DNA from: CAZZCS01 sp964652645
Lineage (GTDB): Bacteria; Cloacimonadota; Cloacimonadia; Cloacimonadales; Cloacimonadaceae
NCBI GenBank assembly: GCA_964652645.1
Contig: CAZZCS010000029.1
Span: 1 to 23,454 of the forward strand
Reading direction: 5' to 3'
Length of the DNA: 23,454 bases
Below are positions 7,711 through 14,990 of this stretch, one piece after another. The position numbers were made by a program, and so were the translations under genes. Each line of letters opens with the position of its first letter. Within the stretch, counting starts at the first letter, position 1. The notes beneath the pieces were generated by a model that searched no databases, was not told the origin of the DNA, and saw only the letters and a program-made list of their open reading frames with translations.

Positions 7711-8462
7711 TGCTTGTCCAGATTGTTCTCCAGAAGTTGATTTTCCGGTACAGGTCGAAATGGCTTGGCAGGATTTCCCAAGACGATTTGAGCTTTGGGG
7801 ACATCCCTGCTAACGACAGATCCACCGGCTACGGTGCCATCTTCTTCAATAGTTTTGCCGGGTAGAATAGTACAATTTACGCCGATTCTTCCACCGCGCT
7901 TGATCGTGATTCCTTTGAAATGATTGAACCGCTCTTTATCCCGAGCCATGTAATTGTCGTTACTGGTGGCTACGCAAGGTGCTACAAAGCAATAATCTTC
8001 CACCACCGAATAGGCTGTGATATAACAATTGGTTTCGAACTTGTTACGATCTCCGATCTTGCAGAAATTCTCGATGCTCACATTACGCCCCACAATGTTG
8101 AGATCTCCAAGCGTGACATTTTCGCGGATGGTGGCCAGGTCTGCAATCAGATTCTTTGCTCCGATGGTGCATTGGACGTAGATTACCACATTTGCCCCAA
8201 TCTGGCAGTAAGAGCCAATGGAGGCGGGAGCGAGATCGGTCGGAACCTTGAAAATGGAGCGAGGGGAACTGAGCGGCTTTTTGCCGATGATGGTATTATC
8301 GTCGATCCGGACATGATCCCCAATCTTTGTTCCTTCGTAGATCACTACGTTGTTTCCAATCATACAACCCTGGCCAATCTGGACTTCGTCCATGATGACA
8401 ACATTGTATCCTAACTTTATATTGTTGCCAAGCTTTGCGCTCTCTGATATATGCTGATTCAT
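7707..8462 (-). CDS. Left-handed beta-helix acyl/acetyltransferase (sugar N-acetyltransferase type)
   Basis: About 251 residues built almost wholly of hexapeptide repeats of the [LIV]-G-x4 kind (for example KLGNNI, KLGYNV, QIGQGC, MIGNNV, KIGDHV, IIGKKP, RIGVNC), the signature of trimeric beta-helix acyltransferases. The C-terminal coil PGKTIEEDGTVAGGSVVSRDVP followed by VLGNPAKPFRPV is typical of enzymes that acetylate amino-sugar nucleotides or O-acetylate glycans. The chosen ATG is four bases from GGGAGG (8467-8472). An in-frame ATG at 8474 and a TTG at 8486 would add only 4 or 8 residues and have no better ribosome binding site. It overlaps the next glycosyltransferase gene by 4 nt. Substrate is unknown; the WbpD/WlbB group is one possibility. 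Confidence 0.8.
   Translation of the reverse strand: MNQHISESAKLGNNIKLGYNVVIMDEVQIGQGCMIGNNVVIYEGTKIGDHVRIDDNTIIGKKPLSSPRSIFKVPTDLAPASIGSYCQIGANVVIYVQCTIGAKNLIADLATIRENVTLGDLNIVGRNVSIENFCKIGDRNKFETNCYITAYSVVEDYCFVAPCVATSNDNYMARDKERFNHFKGITIKRGGRIGVNCTILPGKTIEEDGTVAGGSVVSRDVPKAQIVLGNPAKPFRPVPENQLLENNLDKQ
8425..8453 (+). promoter_or_regulatory. Candidate promoter for xerD inside the opposite gene
   Basis: On the plus strand TTGCCA (8425-8430) and TATATG (8448-8453) are 17 bp apart, a 5/6 and 4/6 match to the sigma-70 hexamers. It lies within the first codons of the divergent acyltransferase gene and would give a leader of about 70 nt before the xerD ATG. No test beyond the match to consensus is possible here. 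Confidence 0.35.
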
Positions 8463-8531
8463 CCATCCTCCCATATACTGAGTCAATTTTTAACTCGACA
8501 AGGATTTAGACAAGTAAAAAATGATCCCAAC

Positions 8532-9434
8532 ATGGAAAAAATTGTAGAGCAATACTTACAGCACCTGCGCCTGGAAGGTAAGAGCGAACACACGATCCTG
8601 GCCTACAAGCTGGATCTGGAGCAGTTCGTCCTCTATCTGCAACGCTTTTTCGAGAATGAAAGCATTGTCGTGGAGTATATTAGCCCCCTTCAAATCCGTG
8701 ACTTTATGAGGCACTTGCACGACAAGCCGGATTGCAACCGTAGCCTCGCCCGCAAGATGGCAGCCCTGCAATCCTTTTTCAAGTACTGCAAGCTCCAGGA
8801 CCTGATCCCCAAAAGTCCCATGGACAAGCTCAAAAGACCAAAATACGAAAAGAAACTGCCCAAGTTCTTCTCCGAAGACGAGATAAACCTCCTCCTCAAT
8901 ATCCCCGATCTGGACAGCGCTGTGGGTGTGCGCAATAAAGCCATCCTGGAACTGATCTACTCCTCCGGTCTGCGGATTGGCGAAGTGGTCGCCATCCGGA
9001 TCTACGATATCGATCTCAAACGCCAGCTTGTCAAGGTCACCGGAAAAGGCAATAAACAGCGTATCGTTCCCCTGGGTAAAAGCGCAGTGGAAAGCATCGA
9101 AAACTACAAAAAGATCAGATCTTCTTTCGATCCGGATCACAGCCGCGAACTTCTCTTTCTGACCCATACAGGCAAACCCTTCGACGTCCGCCAGCTTAAT
9201 ATCATCCTCCAGAGATACATCTCTCTGATAGCCCAGCAAAAAGGCTATTCACCCCACACCCTCCGGCATTCCTTTGCCACCCACATGCTCTCCCGCGGGG
9301 CAGATCTTCGCGCCATCCAGGAGATGCTGGGCCACAGTAACCTCTCTACCACAGAAATCTATACCCACGTGACCCTCGAAGATATCAAAGATGCCTATCA
9401 CAAAGGGCATCCCCTCTCCAAGACAGATAAATAG
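8532..9434 (+). CDS. xerD: Tyrosine recombinase of the XerC/XerD type
   Basis: Site-specific recombinase expected to resolve chromosome dimers at a dif site with its partner and FtsK. It is 300 residues, the standard Xer length. The SAM-like core-binding domain fills about 1-100, and the catalytic domain has all six active residues in place: Arg148 (SGLRIGE), Lys172 (GKGNKQR), His242 and Arg245 (HTLRHSFATH), His268 (GHSNLSTT) and Tyr277 (IYTHV). The ATG at 8532 gives the family N terminus (MEKIVEQYLQHLRLEGKSEHTI); an upstream in-frame start at 8451 adds 27 unrelated residues. No obvious Shine-Dalgarno precedes it. There are no att repeats or phage genes around it, so it reads as housekeeping. 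Whether it is XerC, XerD or a single-recombinase XerH-like enzyme cannot be told from one copy. Confidence 0.9.
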   Translation: MEKIVEQYLQHLRLEGKSEHTILAYKLDLEQFVLYLQRFFENESIVVEYISPLQIRDFMRHLHDKPDCNRSLARKMAALQSFFKYCKLQDLIPKSPMDKLKRPKYEKKLPKFFSEDEINLLLNIPDLDSAVGVRNKAILELIYSSGLRIGEVVAIRIYDIDLKRQLVKVTGKGNKQRIVPLGKSAVESIENYKKIRSSFDPDHSRELLFLTHTGKPFDVRQLNIILQRYISLIAQQKGYSPHTLRHSFATHMLSRGADLRAIQEMLGHSNLSTTEIYTHVTLEDIKDAYHKGHPLSKTDK

Positions 9435-9488
9435 ACACGTCTGCATTCGGTGGATCAAATAGACCCCTGCCAGATATTCACGTTTTTC

Positions 9489-9517
9489 TTGACGTAATGT
9501 CCCCACCTTAATATATG
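9489..9517 (+). promoter_or_regulatory. Candidate promoter for the nitroreductase gene
   Basis: TTGACG (9489-9494) and TATATG (9512-9517) are 17 bp apart in the 108-bp gap after xerD. A start near 9524 would give a leader of about 19 nt ending in the strong SD GGAGG (9534-9538). No rho-independent terminator was seen between xerD and this site. Confidence 0.45.
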
Positions 9518-9542
9518 AAATCAGGAATGTTTTGGAGGAAAA

Positions 9543-10091
9543 ATGAGCCTCATCGACCTGATGCAAAGCAGACATAGTATTCGTAGCTTTCTGCCCGATC
9601 CCATCCCGGAAGAGATTCTGAGCGAGATCCTGGAAGCAGGAAGATGCGCTCCCTCGGCCCAGAACAAACAACCGTGGCGCTTCTTGGTGATCCAGGGTGA
9701 AGAAAAGATCAAAGCCCTATCCACTCACTGTGGCCTGATCGGGCTTTCCAATTTCTTTATCCGCTCTGCTCCGTTGGTGATCGTTGCCTGTGCCGAGACC
9801 AAAAAGAACCTCCGAATCAATCAACAGGATTATTATCTTGTGGACACGGCAATTGCTTTCCAGCAGATGATTCTGGCTGCCTGGGAACATGGGATCGGCT
9901 CTTGCTGGATGGCCGCTTTTAGTGAAAAGGTGATGCACAAATGGTTGCAGCTACCCAAATCCTGGAAGATCGTGGCGCTTTCACCTTTTGGCTACCCGAC
10001 TCCGCAAAAGAGTGTGCACGCGAAGCTCGTGAGCTCCTTTGCCAGGAGTGATAATCGTCTGCCGATAGAGGAGATTGTCCGGTATTTGTAG
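9543..10091 (+). CDS. Nitroreductase-family FMN oxidoreductase
   Basis: A 182-residue protein with the FMN-binding nitroreductase fold. SRHSIRSF (9-16) and the APSAQNKQPWRF stretch (about 37-48) contact FMN phosphate and ring in this family, and GIGSCWMAAF followed by SPFGYP marks the second FMN-binding part. Such enzymes use NAD(P)H to reduce nitroaromatics, quinones or enones, and work as dimers in the cytoplasm; many have unknown natural substrates. SD GGAGG sits four bases before the ATG. It stands alone between xerD and add, with candidate promoters on both sides, so it may be monocistronic. It is on the short side for the family, like many clostridial and Bacteroidota members. Confidence 0.87.
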   Translation: MSLIDLMQSRHSIRSFLPDPIPEEILSEILEAGRCAPSAQNKQPWRFLVIQGEEKIKALSTHCGLIGLSNFFIRSAPLVIVACAETKKNLRINQQDYYLVDTAIAFQQMILAAWEHGIGSCWMAAFSEKVMHKWLQLPKSWKIVALSPFGYPTPQKSVHAKLVSSFARSDNRLPIEEIVRYL

Positions 10092-10095
10092 CATT

Positions 10096-10123
10096 TTGAG
10101 AAGGCAGAGCTATATTCTATAGT
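10096..10123 (+). promoter_or_regulatory. Candidate promoter for add-gmhA
   Basis: TTGAGA (10096-10101) and TATAGT (10118-10123) are 16 bp apart, immediately after the nitroreductase stop. A start near 10130 leaves a short leader with SD AAGGAG before the add ATG. Confidence 0.45.
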
Positions 10124-10145
10124 AACTTACGACAAGGAGAAGAAC

Positions 10146-11228
10146 ATGACGAAGATTAAACTGACCCGAGAATTCATCTACAAGCTGCCCAAGACCGATC
10201 TGCATGTGCATTTGGATGGATCGGTTCGCATAAATACTATTATCGACCTGGCAACAAAAAATAACGTCAAGCTCCCGACTATGGATCCCGAAGAACTGCA
10301 GAAGCTGATCGTCTGCGGGGATCACACTGCGAGTCTGGAAGATTATCTGCGCGGTTTTCATATCGTAAATCTGGTACTGCAAACTAAAGAAGGTCTCCGC
10401 CGTGCTGCCTATGAGCTGGCTGAGGACGCTGCTGCTGAAAATGTACGCTATATGGAAGTGAGATATTCTCCCATCCTCCATACTCTTCAGGGGCTGAAGC
10501 TTACGGAAATATCACAAGCCGTCATCGATGGTTTGCGCGCAGCAGAAAAAGACTTCAGTATCAAAACCGGGGTCATTATCTGCGGGATCAGAAATATGGA
10601 TCCGACCACCTCGATCAAGCTCGCAGAGCTGGCCATCGCCTTCAAAAACAAGGGAGTTATCGGCTTTGATCTGGCGGGGGGTGAATACAACCATCCAGCC
10701 AAAGATCACAAGGAAGCTTTCGACCTGGCCCTGAGGAATAACTTGAACATAACTATCCACGCCGGTGAAGCTTACGGCCCGGAAAGCATCCATCAAGCTT
10801 TGCATTATTGTGGAACTCACAGAATAGGCCACGGTACCCGCCTGGTGGAGGATGGAGACCTGATGAACTATGTAAACGACCACCGCATTCCCCTCGAGAT
10901 CTGCATCAAGAGTAACTTTCATACCAAGGCTGTGCCCAATATTGCCTCGCATCCAGTTGATTTTTATATAGATTACGGGCTTCGTGTGACTCTGAACACC
11001 GATAATAGAACCATCTCCGATACCACTGTGACGGATGAATACATGCTCGCCATTGAACTCCTGGGCTTGGATTATGCGACGGTAAAATACGTGATCCTAA
11101 ACGGTTTTAAGAGTGCTTTCCTCCCGTACAAAGAGAGAGTTCGCCTCATCAATGATACCCTGAGGGAATTTGATGAGATCGAAGAAACAGAACTCAAGAC
11201 CCGCGTGAAAGTAAAAGAGAACCTCTAG
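10146..11228 (+). CDS. add: Adenosine deaminase
   Basis: Hydrolyses adenosine or deoxyadenosine to inosine and ammonia (purine salvage, cytoplasm). It is 360 residues. Zinc and catalytic motifs of the amidohydrolase fold are present: DLHVHLDG (18-25, ligands His20 and His22), HAGEAYGP (205-212, ligand His205 and catalytic Glu208), HRIGHG (225-230, His229) and NTDNR (284-288, ligand Asp286). Most enzymes have Asp-Asp at the last motif; here it is Asp-Asn (Asn287), as I recall from a bacterial subgroup reading TDNR. SD AAGGAG lies seven bases before the ATG. The gene ends 2 nt before gmhA, so the two are co-transcribed. Some family members deaminate adenine or other purine derivatives, so the exact substrate is less certain than the family. 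Confidence 0.87.
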   Translation: MTKIKLTREFIYKLPKTDLHVHLDGSVRINTIIDLATKNNVKLPTMDPEELQKLIVCGDHTASLEDYLRGFHIVNLVLQTKEGLRRAAYELAEDAAAENVRYMEVRYSPILHTLQGLKLTEISQAVIDGLRAAEKDFSIKTGVIICGIRNMDPTTSIKLAELAIAFKNKGVIGFDLAGGEYNHPAKDHKEAFDLALRNNLNITIHAGEAYGPESIHQALHYCGTHRIGHGTRLVEDGDLMNYVNDHRIPLEICIKSNFHTKAVPNIASHPVDFYIDYGLRVTLNTDNRTISDTTVTDEYMLAIELLGLDYATVKYVILNGFKSAFLPYKERVRLINDTLREFDEIEETELKTRVKVKENL

Positions 11229-11230
11229 AG

Positions 11231-11818
11231 ATGGCTATGACAAACTACATCTCAAATGCGCTCAACGAAGCTCGCGGCACCCTGGAAAGATTCGCCAGCT
11301 CGGATAAGAATCAGTTGATCCTGGAGAGCATGATCAAATTGCTAGCCTGCGCTCTCAAAAATGGCAATAAAGCCATCATCTTTGGCAACGGGGGCAGCAT
11401 GTGCGATGCCATGCATTTTGCCGAAGAACTCAGCGGCAGATTTCGGAAAGACCGTCCTGCCTTGCCAGCTCTGGCTATCAGCGACCCCTCGCACCTCACT
11501 TGCGTGGCAAACGACTATGGGTTTGACCAGGTCTTTGCCCGGGGCGTGGAAGCCTTTGCCCAGCCCAATGACGTGGTGATCGGAATCTCCACCAGTGGTA
11601 ATTCCCCCAATGTGATCAACGGCCTCAAAGTCGCTCAGGAAATGCAGTGTTTTAGCGTCGGGCTCCTGGGAAAAGATGGCGGGAAACTGGCAGGAGAGTG
11701 TGATTATGAGCTGATAATCGAAGCTGATACAGCCGATAGGGTGCAGGAGGTGCACGGCATCCTCATCCATATCATCATAGAAGGTGTCGAGAGGGAGCTA
11801 TACCCGGAGCTGTACTAG
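11231..11818 (+). CDS. gmhA: Phosphoheptose isomerase (sedoheptulose 7-phosphate isomerase)
   Basis: Converts sedoheptulose 7-phosphate to D-glycero-D-manno-heptose 7-phosphate, the first step to the ADP- or GDP-heptose used in lipopolysaccharide core or glycoprotein glycans. The 195-residue SIS-domain protein has FGNGGSMCDAMHFAEELSGR (51-70, with zinc ligands His62 and Glu66), the phosphate-binding STSGNSPNV (120-128), and VQEVHGILIHIIIEGVE (171-187, zinc ligand His175), all matching GmhA. An ATG six bases further in (MTNYIS) is an equally good start; neither has a strong Shine-Dalgarno, which fits coupling to add 2 nt upstream. The GmhB/HldE partners are not in the window. A DiaA-like role is less likely because the active-site residues are kept. 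Confidence 0.88.
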   Translation: MAMTNYISNALNEARGTLERFASSDKNQLILESMIKLLACALKNGNKAIIFGNGGSMCDAMHFAEELSGRFRKDRPALPALAISDPSHLTCVANDYGFDQVFARGVEAFAQPNDVVIGISTSGNSPNVINGLKVAQEMQCFSVGLLGKDGGKLAGECDYELIIEADTADRVQEVHGILIHIIIEGVERELYPELY

Positions 11819-11879
11819 GAAGTAGCGCTTTTTGGGGAGATTACTCGGGAAAAGGGAGCAAAATTGCGGGCAAAAAAAA

Positions 11880-11954
11880 TGGCTCCGAAAGAGGGATTCG
11901 AACCCCCGACCTAGTGGTTAACAGCCACCCGCTCTACCGCTGAGCTATTTCGGA
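11880..11954 (-). tRNA. tRNA-Asn (anticodon GTT)
   Basis: Read on the minus strand, a complete cloverleaf is visible: acceptor TCCGAAA (5') with TTTCGGA (3'), a D arm with TAGCTCAGCGGTAGAGC, an anticodon stem GGTGG/CCACT around loop CTGTTAA with anticodon GTT (11920-11922), and a T arm CGGGGGTTCGAATCCC. The discriminator is G and CCA is encoded (11880-11882). A run of eight T follows directly, and TTGACA lies about 40 bp upstream (11999-11994), without a convincing -10. It sits convergent to gmhA and downstream of the DEAD-box gene. Confidence 0.96.
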
Positions 11955-12097
11955 ACGCATCGTGAGGAGCAAACTCTTTTATGGCTCTTTTTTTGTCAAT
12001 CAGATTTTTTTACCAAACCCGATCAAACTCCTTTCAGCCAGGCCAGAGAATGCTATATCTATACTATTGGTATAGGATTAAGAATTTTGGTGCTATT

Positions 12098-14065
12098 CTA
12101 GTCGTCATTACGTTTAGTTTTTTTTCTGGCAACTGCACCCAGGACTTCTTTTTTGAGGGTCTTGTAATCTTTCTTTGGTTCTTTGTCTTTACGGGGCCTG
12201 TCGGAGTCCTTGTTTTCATAGGAAGCTGTGCTTTTCTTACGTGGCTTTTCTGCATCTTTGTGCTCTGGGGAGAAAGTGCTTTTCTTGCGTGGTTTATCCT
12301 TATGAGGCTCGGCTTTATCGGATCTTGGCTTGTAGCTGCGCCGATCATCAGACTCGGAGGATGAGTATTTGTCCCGTCTTGGCTTATGAGATGCTGAGGC
12401 TCGGGAAGAAGCTTCTGTACCGAGCGCGGGGGAGAGGATATCCAGAGCTGTTGTCTCGGTGGGCAAGCCATGTATCTTGTTGCTGTTAAAAGCTTTTAAG
12501 ATCTGCTTTTCATAGCGTACATCAAGCTCGATCGTGCTGTGGTGTTCAAAGATGTTGATCCTGCCGATCTCGATGCTCCGGGCGATTTGCAATCTGTTCA
12601 CATAGCGCATCAGGTCACGCTTGTTGAGCTCATTCTTGTAGCCAATGGCAATTCTGAAGGTTTTGAGCATAATGCTTTCTTTGGGTACTCTCGTCTGATC
12701 AGCTGTAAAGCTATCCAGATCCGCGGCATCCTTGTAATAATTCAAGAAGCGGTTAAATTCTATTGAGACAAAGCGTTGGATCAGCTCTTCGCGGCTCATC
12801 CAGCCCAGCTTCTTATATACATTGGGCAGGAATGATTCGATCTGGTCTGTATCGACTTCGATCCGTTCCACGGTGTCTATAAAATTGAAGAGCTGCTTTT
12901 CACAGATTTCTCTGCCACCTGGAACTCTTTGGTTTATGATGTCTTTACCCAGGCGTCTTTCGATGTTTTTGAGGGCTCCGATCTCTTTGTGGTGGATGAT
13001 GGAGAGCGATACGCCAGTCTTGCCCGCACGGCCGGTACGACCGGAACGGTGGATATAGACTTCCGGATCGGTGGGGATCTGATAGTTTACGATATGCGTG
13101 AGGTCATCGACGTCCAGGCCTCTGGCAGCAACGTCCGTAGCAACGAGCAACTGAACATATTTGTGCCTGAAGCGGGACATCACCAGCTCTCTCTGCCCTT
13201 GGGAAAGATCACCATGGAGGGCGTCGGCATTGTAGCCATCGTGCTGGAGCTTGTTTGCGATTTCCTGTGTCTCAGTTCTGGTTCGGCAAAAGACTATGCC
13301 ATAAATCTTGGGGTTCATATCAGCGATCCGTTTGAGAGCGAGGTATTTATCCCTGGCGTGCACCTTGTAGAAGTAGTGCTCTATATTATCGGCACCTCTA
13401 TTTTCTTCGCCCACGCTGATTCTGTGATGCTCTTTCATGAAGGTGTTTGCCAGTTTTTCCACATCTTTGTTCATGGTGGCGGAGAAGAGGAGGATCTGCT
13501 TGTCTTCAGGGGTATGGCTCATGATGTTGAAGAGCTCTTCTTTAAAGCCCATATTGAGCATTTCGTCTGCTTCGTCCAGGATGAGGCGGTCTATGCCTTC
13601 CACTTTGAGGACGTTTTGAGAAATGAGGTCATAAACTCTGCCGGGAGTACCGATTACGATTTGAGCACCGGACTGGAGGGCATCTTTTTGTTTGTAGATC
13701 GGGGCACCGCCATAAACGGCTGCACACTTGATGCCGGGCATGAATTTGGAAAAAGATTCTATATCTTTGGTGATTTGGAGGCAGAGCTCGCGGGTGGGGC
13801 AGAGCACCAGGGTTTGCACCATTCTTTTTTCGACATCAGTTCGGCTCAAGGTTGGAAAGCCAAAGGCGGCTGTTTTGCCTGTGCCGGTCTGAGCCAGGGC
13901 AATTAAGTCTATATCGTTGTCCATGAGCCAGGGAATGGCTATCTCCTGAATCGGAGTCGGATGGACGTATTCCAGGTTTTTTGCTGCTCTCTGAAGGGGT
14001 TCAGGGAGTGATAGATCAGTAAACTTTGTCACTAAAGGGTTCCTTATTGTTGAATTTGGAGACAT
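12098..14065 (-). CDS. deaD: DEAD-box ATP-dependent RNA helicase, DeaD/CsdA type
   Basis: Unwinds RNA duplexes in ribosome assembly, cold adaptation or mRNA turnover. The 655-residue protein has a Q motif (about 14-40), AQTGTGKT (58-65), PTREL (90-94), DEAD (164-167), SAT (195-197), ATDVAARGLDVD (309-320) and HRSGRTGRAG (339-348). A DbpA-like RNA-binding domain occupies about 468-535, and a basic, Ser/Lys-rich tail (555-655) repeats KPR(R/K)(K/D)-type units, as in CsdA-like proteins. The ATG has no Shine-Dalgarno; the only promoter hint in the 55 bp before it is TATATT at 14099-14094 without a good -35. After its stop lies a short AT-rich stem, CTATAC-CAATA-GTATAG, with no T run, and then the tRNA. 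The plus-strand frame across the gene is a shadow. Confidence 0.93.
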   Translation of the reverse strand: MSPNSTIRNPLVTKFTDLSLPEPLQRAAKNLEYVHPTPIQEIAIPWLMDNDIDLIALAQTGTGKTAAFGFPTLSRTDVEKRMVQTLVLCPTRELCLQITKDIESFSKFMPGIKCAAVYGGAPIYKQKDALQSGAQIVIGTPGRVYDLISQNVLKVEGIDRLILDEADEMLNMGFKEELFNIMSHTPEDKQILLFSATMNKDVEKLANTFMKEHHRISVGEENRGADNIEHYFYKVHARDKYLALKRIADMNPKIYGIVFCRTRTETQEIANKLQHDGYNADALHGDLSQGQRELVMSRFRHKYVQLLVATDVAARGLDVDDLTHIVNYQIPTDPEVYIHRSGRTGRAGKTGVSLSIIHHKEIGALKNIERRLGKDIINQRVPGGREICEKQLFNFIDTVERIEVDTDQIESFLPNVYKKLGWMSREELIQRFVSIEFNRFLNYYKDAADLDSFTADQTRVPKESIMLKTFRIAIGYKNELNKRDLMRYVNRLQIARSIEIGRINIFEHHSTIELDVRYEKQILKAFNSNKIHGLPTETTALDILSPALGTEASSRASASHKPRRDKYSSSESDDRRSYKPRSDKAEPHKDKPRKKSTFSPEHKDAEKPRKKSTASYENKDSDRPRKDKEPKKDYKTLKKEVLGAVARKKTKRNDD

Positions 14066-14120
14066 GATTATTGAGGGTTGAAATCTGTAAAGGAATATAA
14101 TTTCTAGGGCTTAGATGATG

Positions 14121-14990
14121 CTAGAGCAGATTCTGTTTCTGGAAGTACTTCCTCAGATGTGCATCAAGTGGGGCTCTACTGATACTGTAGTAATCGGCGG
14201 GAATGCTATCATCGGCGAAGATCTGATCCAGGTTGTAGGGTTCTATCTGAAACAAGCTTACGGCTTTCACAGGCCTGATCGCCTTTACAGGGCAGTTCAT
14301 CAAGCAGCGGAGGCATAGTATACACTTGTCGGAAAAGCTGAAATCCCGGCCCTTCTGGCTGATGTTTCGCGTGGGGCAATCGCGTACACATTTTCCACAG
14401 TGGATACATTCTTCGCTCACTGTCCAAGAGGGGGACATCTGCCTGGCTCCGTGCTTTTCCAGCCGGGCAAAGAGGCTGAAAAGAGGTAAGAGGGAACTGT
14501 CCTTCTCCCTGTAAATGACACGCTCAGCAAGCCTGCGGGCAACTCTTGCGGCCAGTTTGTCTGCGATCACGGCCAGGTGTTTGATAGCCTCTTTGCTGCG
14601 GTTTCTGCCCATATTGGGAGGCATCACAAAGAGGCTTTGCTGCACGCATTTACCGCCCAAAGTGCTGAGTTTTCGAGTTAGCGGCAATAATGAGCCACCT
14701 TCAAACATGGGGTCTCCCGCGGTTTTGAAGAGGAAATACTCAAATCTTCCGCTTTCCAGAAGTTCGATAAAGTCGTACACAATCTGGGGAGCGTCCATGG
14801 CATGGATGGGAAATCCGATACCCAGGAGGTCAAGATCCGACATCGTGATCTTCCTTCTTTTGAGGGTGATGTCTTCCATGGGGATGAGCTCACACTCATA
14901 TCCAGCCTCGCTGAGGTGCTTTCGGATTCTCTTACTTACAAATCTGGTGTTACCGGTTCCGCTGAAATAGCAGATAGTGCACTTTTTCAT
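14121..14990 (-). CDS. EFR1-type flavodoxin plus 2[4Fe-4S] ferredoxin fusion
   Basis: A 289-residue electron carrier. The N terminus is flavodoxin-like, with the FMN-phosphate loop SGTGNT (10-15), and about 193-238 carries two clusters: C195-C198-C201-C205 and C223-C226-C229-C233, each CX2CX2CX3CP. This order matches the EFR1 family of anaerobes, whose role is mostly unknown; some members sit in exopolysaccharide clusters. It should be cytoplasmic and pass electrons between ferredoxin and a partner. The start overlaps the preceding glycosyltransferase stop in an ATGA, so it is the last gene of a three-gene glycan operon. The partner enzyme is not evident from the sequence. A 4Fe-4S protein in such an operon implies anaerobic conditions. 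Confidence 0.85.
   Translation of the reverse strand: MKKCTICYFSGTGNTRFVSKRIRKHLSEAGYECELIPMEDITLKRRKITMSDLDLLGIGFPIHAMDAPQIVYDFIELLESGRFEYFLFKTAGDPMFEGGSLLPLTRKLSTLGGKCVQQSLFVMPPNMGRNRSKEAIKHLAVIADKLAARVARRLAERVIYREKDSSLLPLFSLFARLEKHGARQMSPSWTVSEECIHCGKCVRDCPTRNISQKGRDFSFSDKCILCLRCLMNCPVKAIRPVKAVSLFQIEPYNLDQIFADDSIPADYYSISRAPLDAHLRKYFQKQNLL

Noticed and set aside
8532..9434. Recombinase as the integrase of a mobile element or of an island at the tRNA-Asn gene
   Set aside because: All features are those of housekeeping Xer; there are no att repeats, no cargo or phage genes, and the tRNA lies 2.4 kb away with ordinary genes between.
11819..11879. Terminator for gmhA in the gap before the tRNA
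   Set aside because: AGCGCTTTTT has a T run but no stem of useful length; nothing convincing was found.
12060..12085. CTATAC-TATTG-GTATAG stem after deaD as a terminator
   Set aside because: AT-rich 6-bp stem with no following T run on the minus strand.
12929..13906. A 325-codon plus-strand frame inside the DEAD-box helicase gene
   Set aside because: Antisense to conserved helicase motifs; no Shine-Dalgarno and no recognisable domain.
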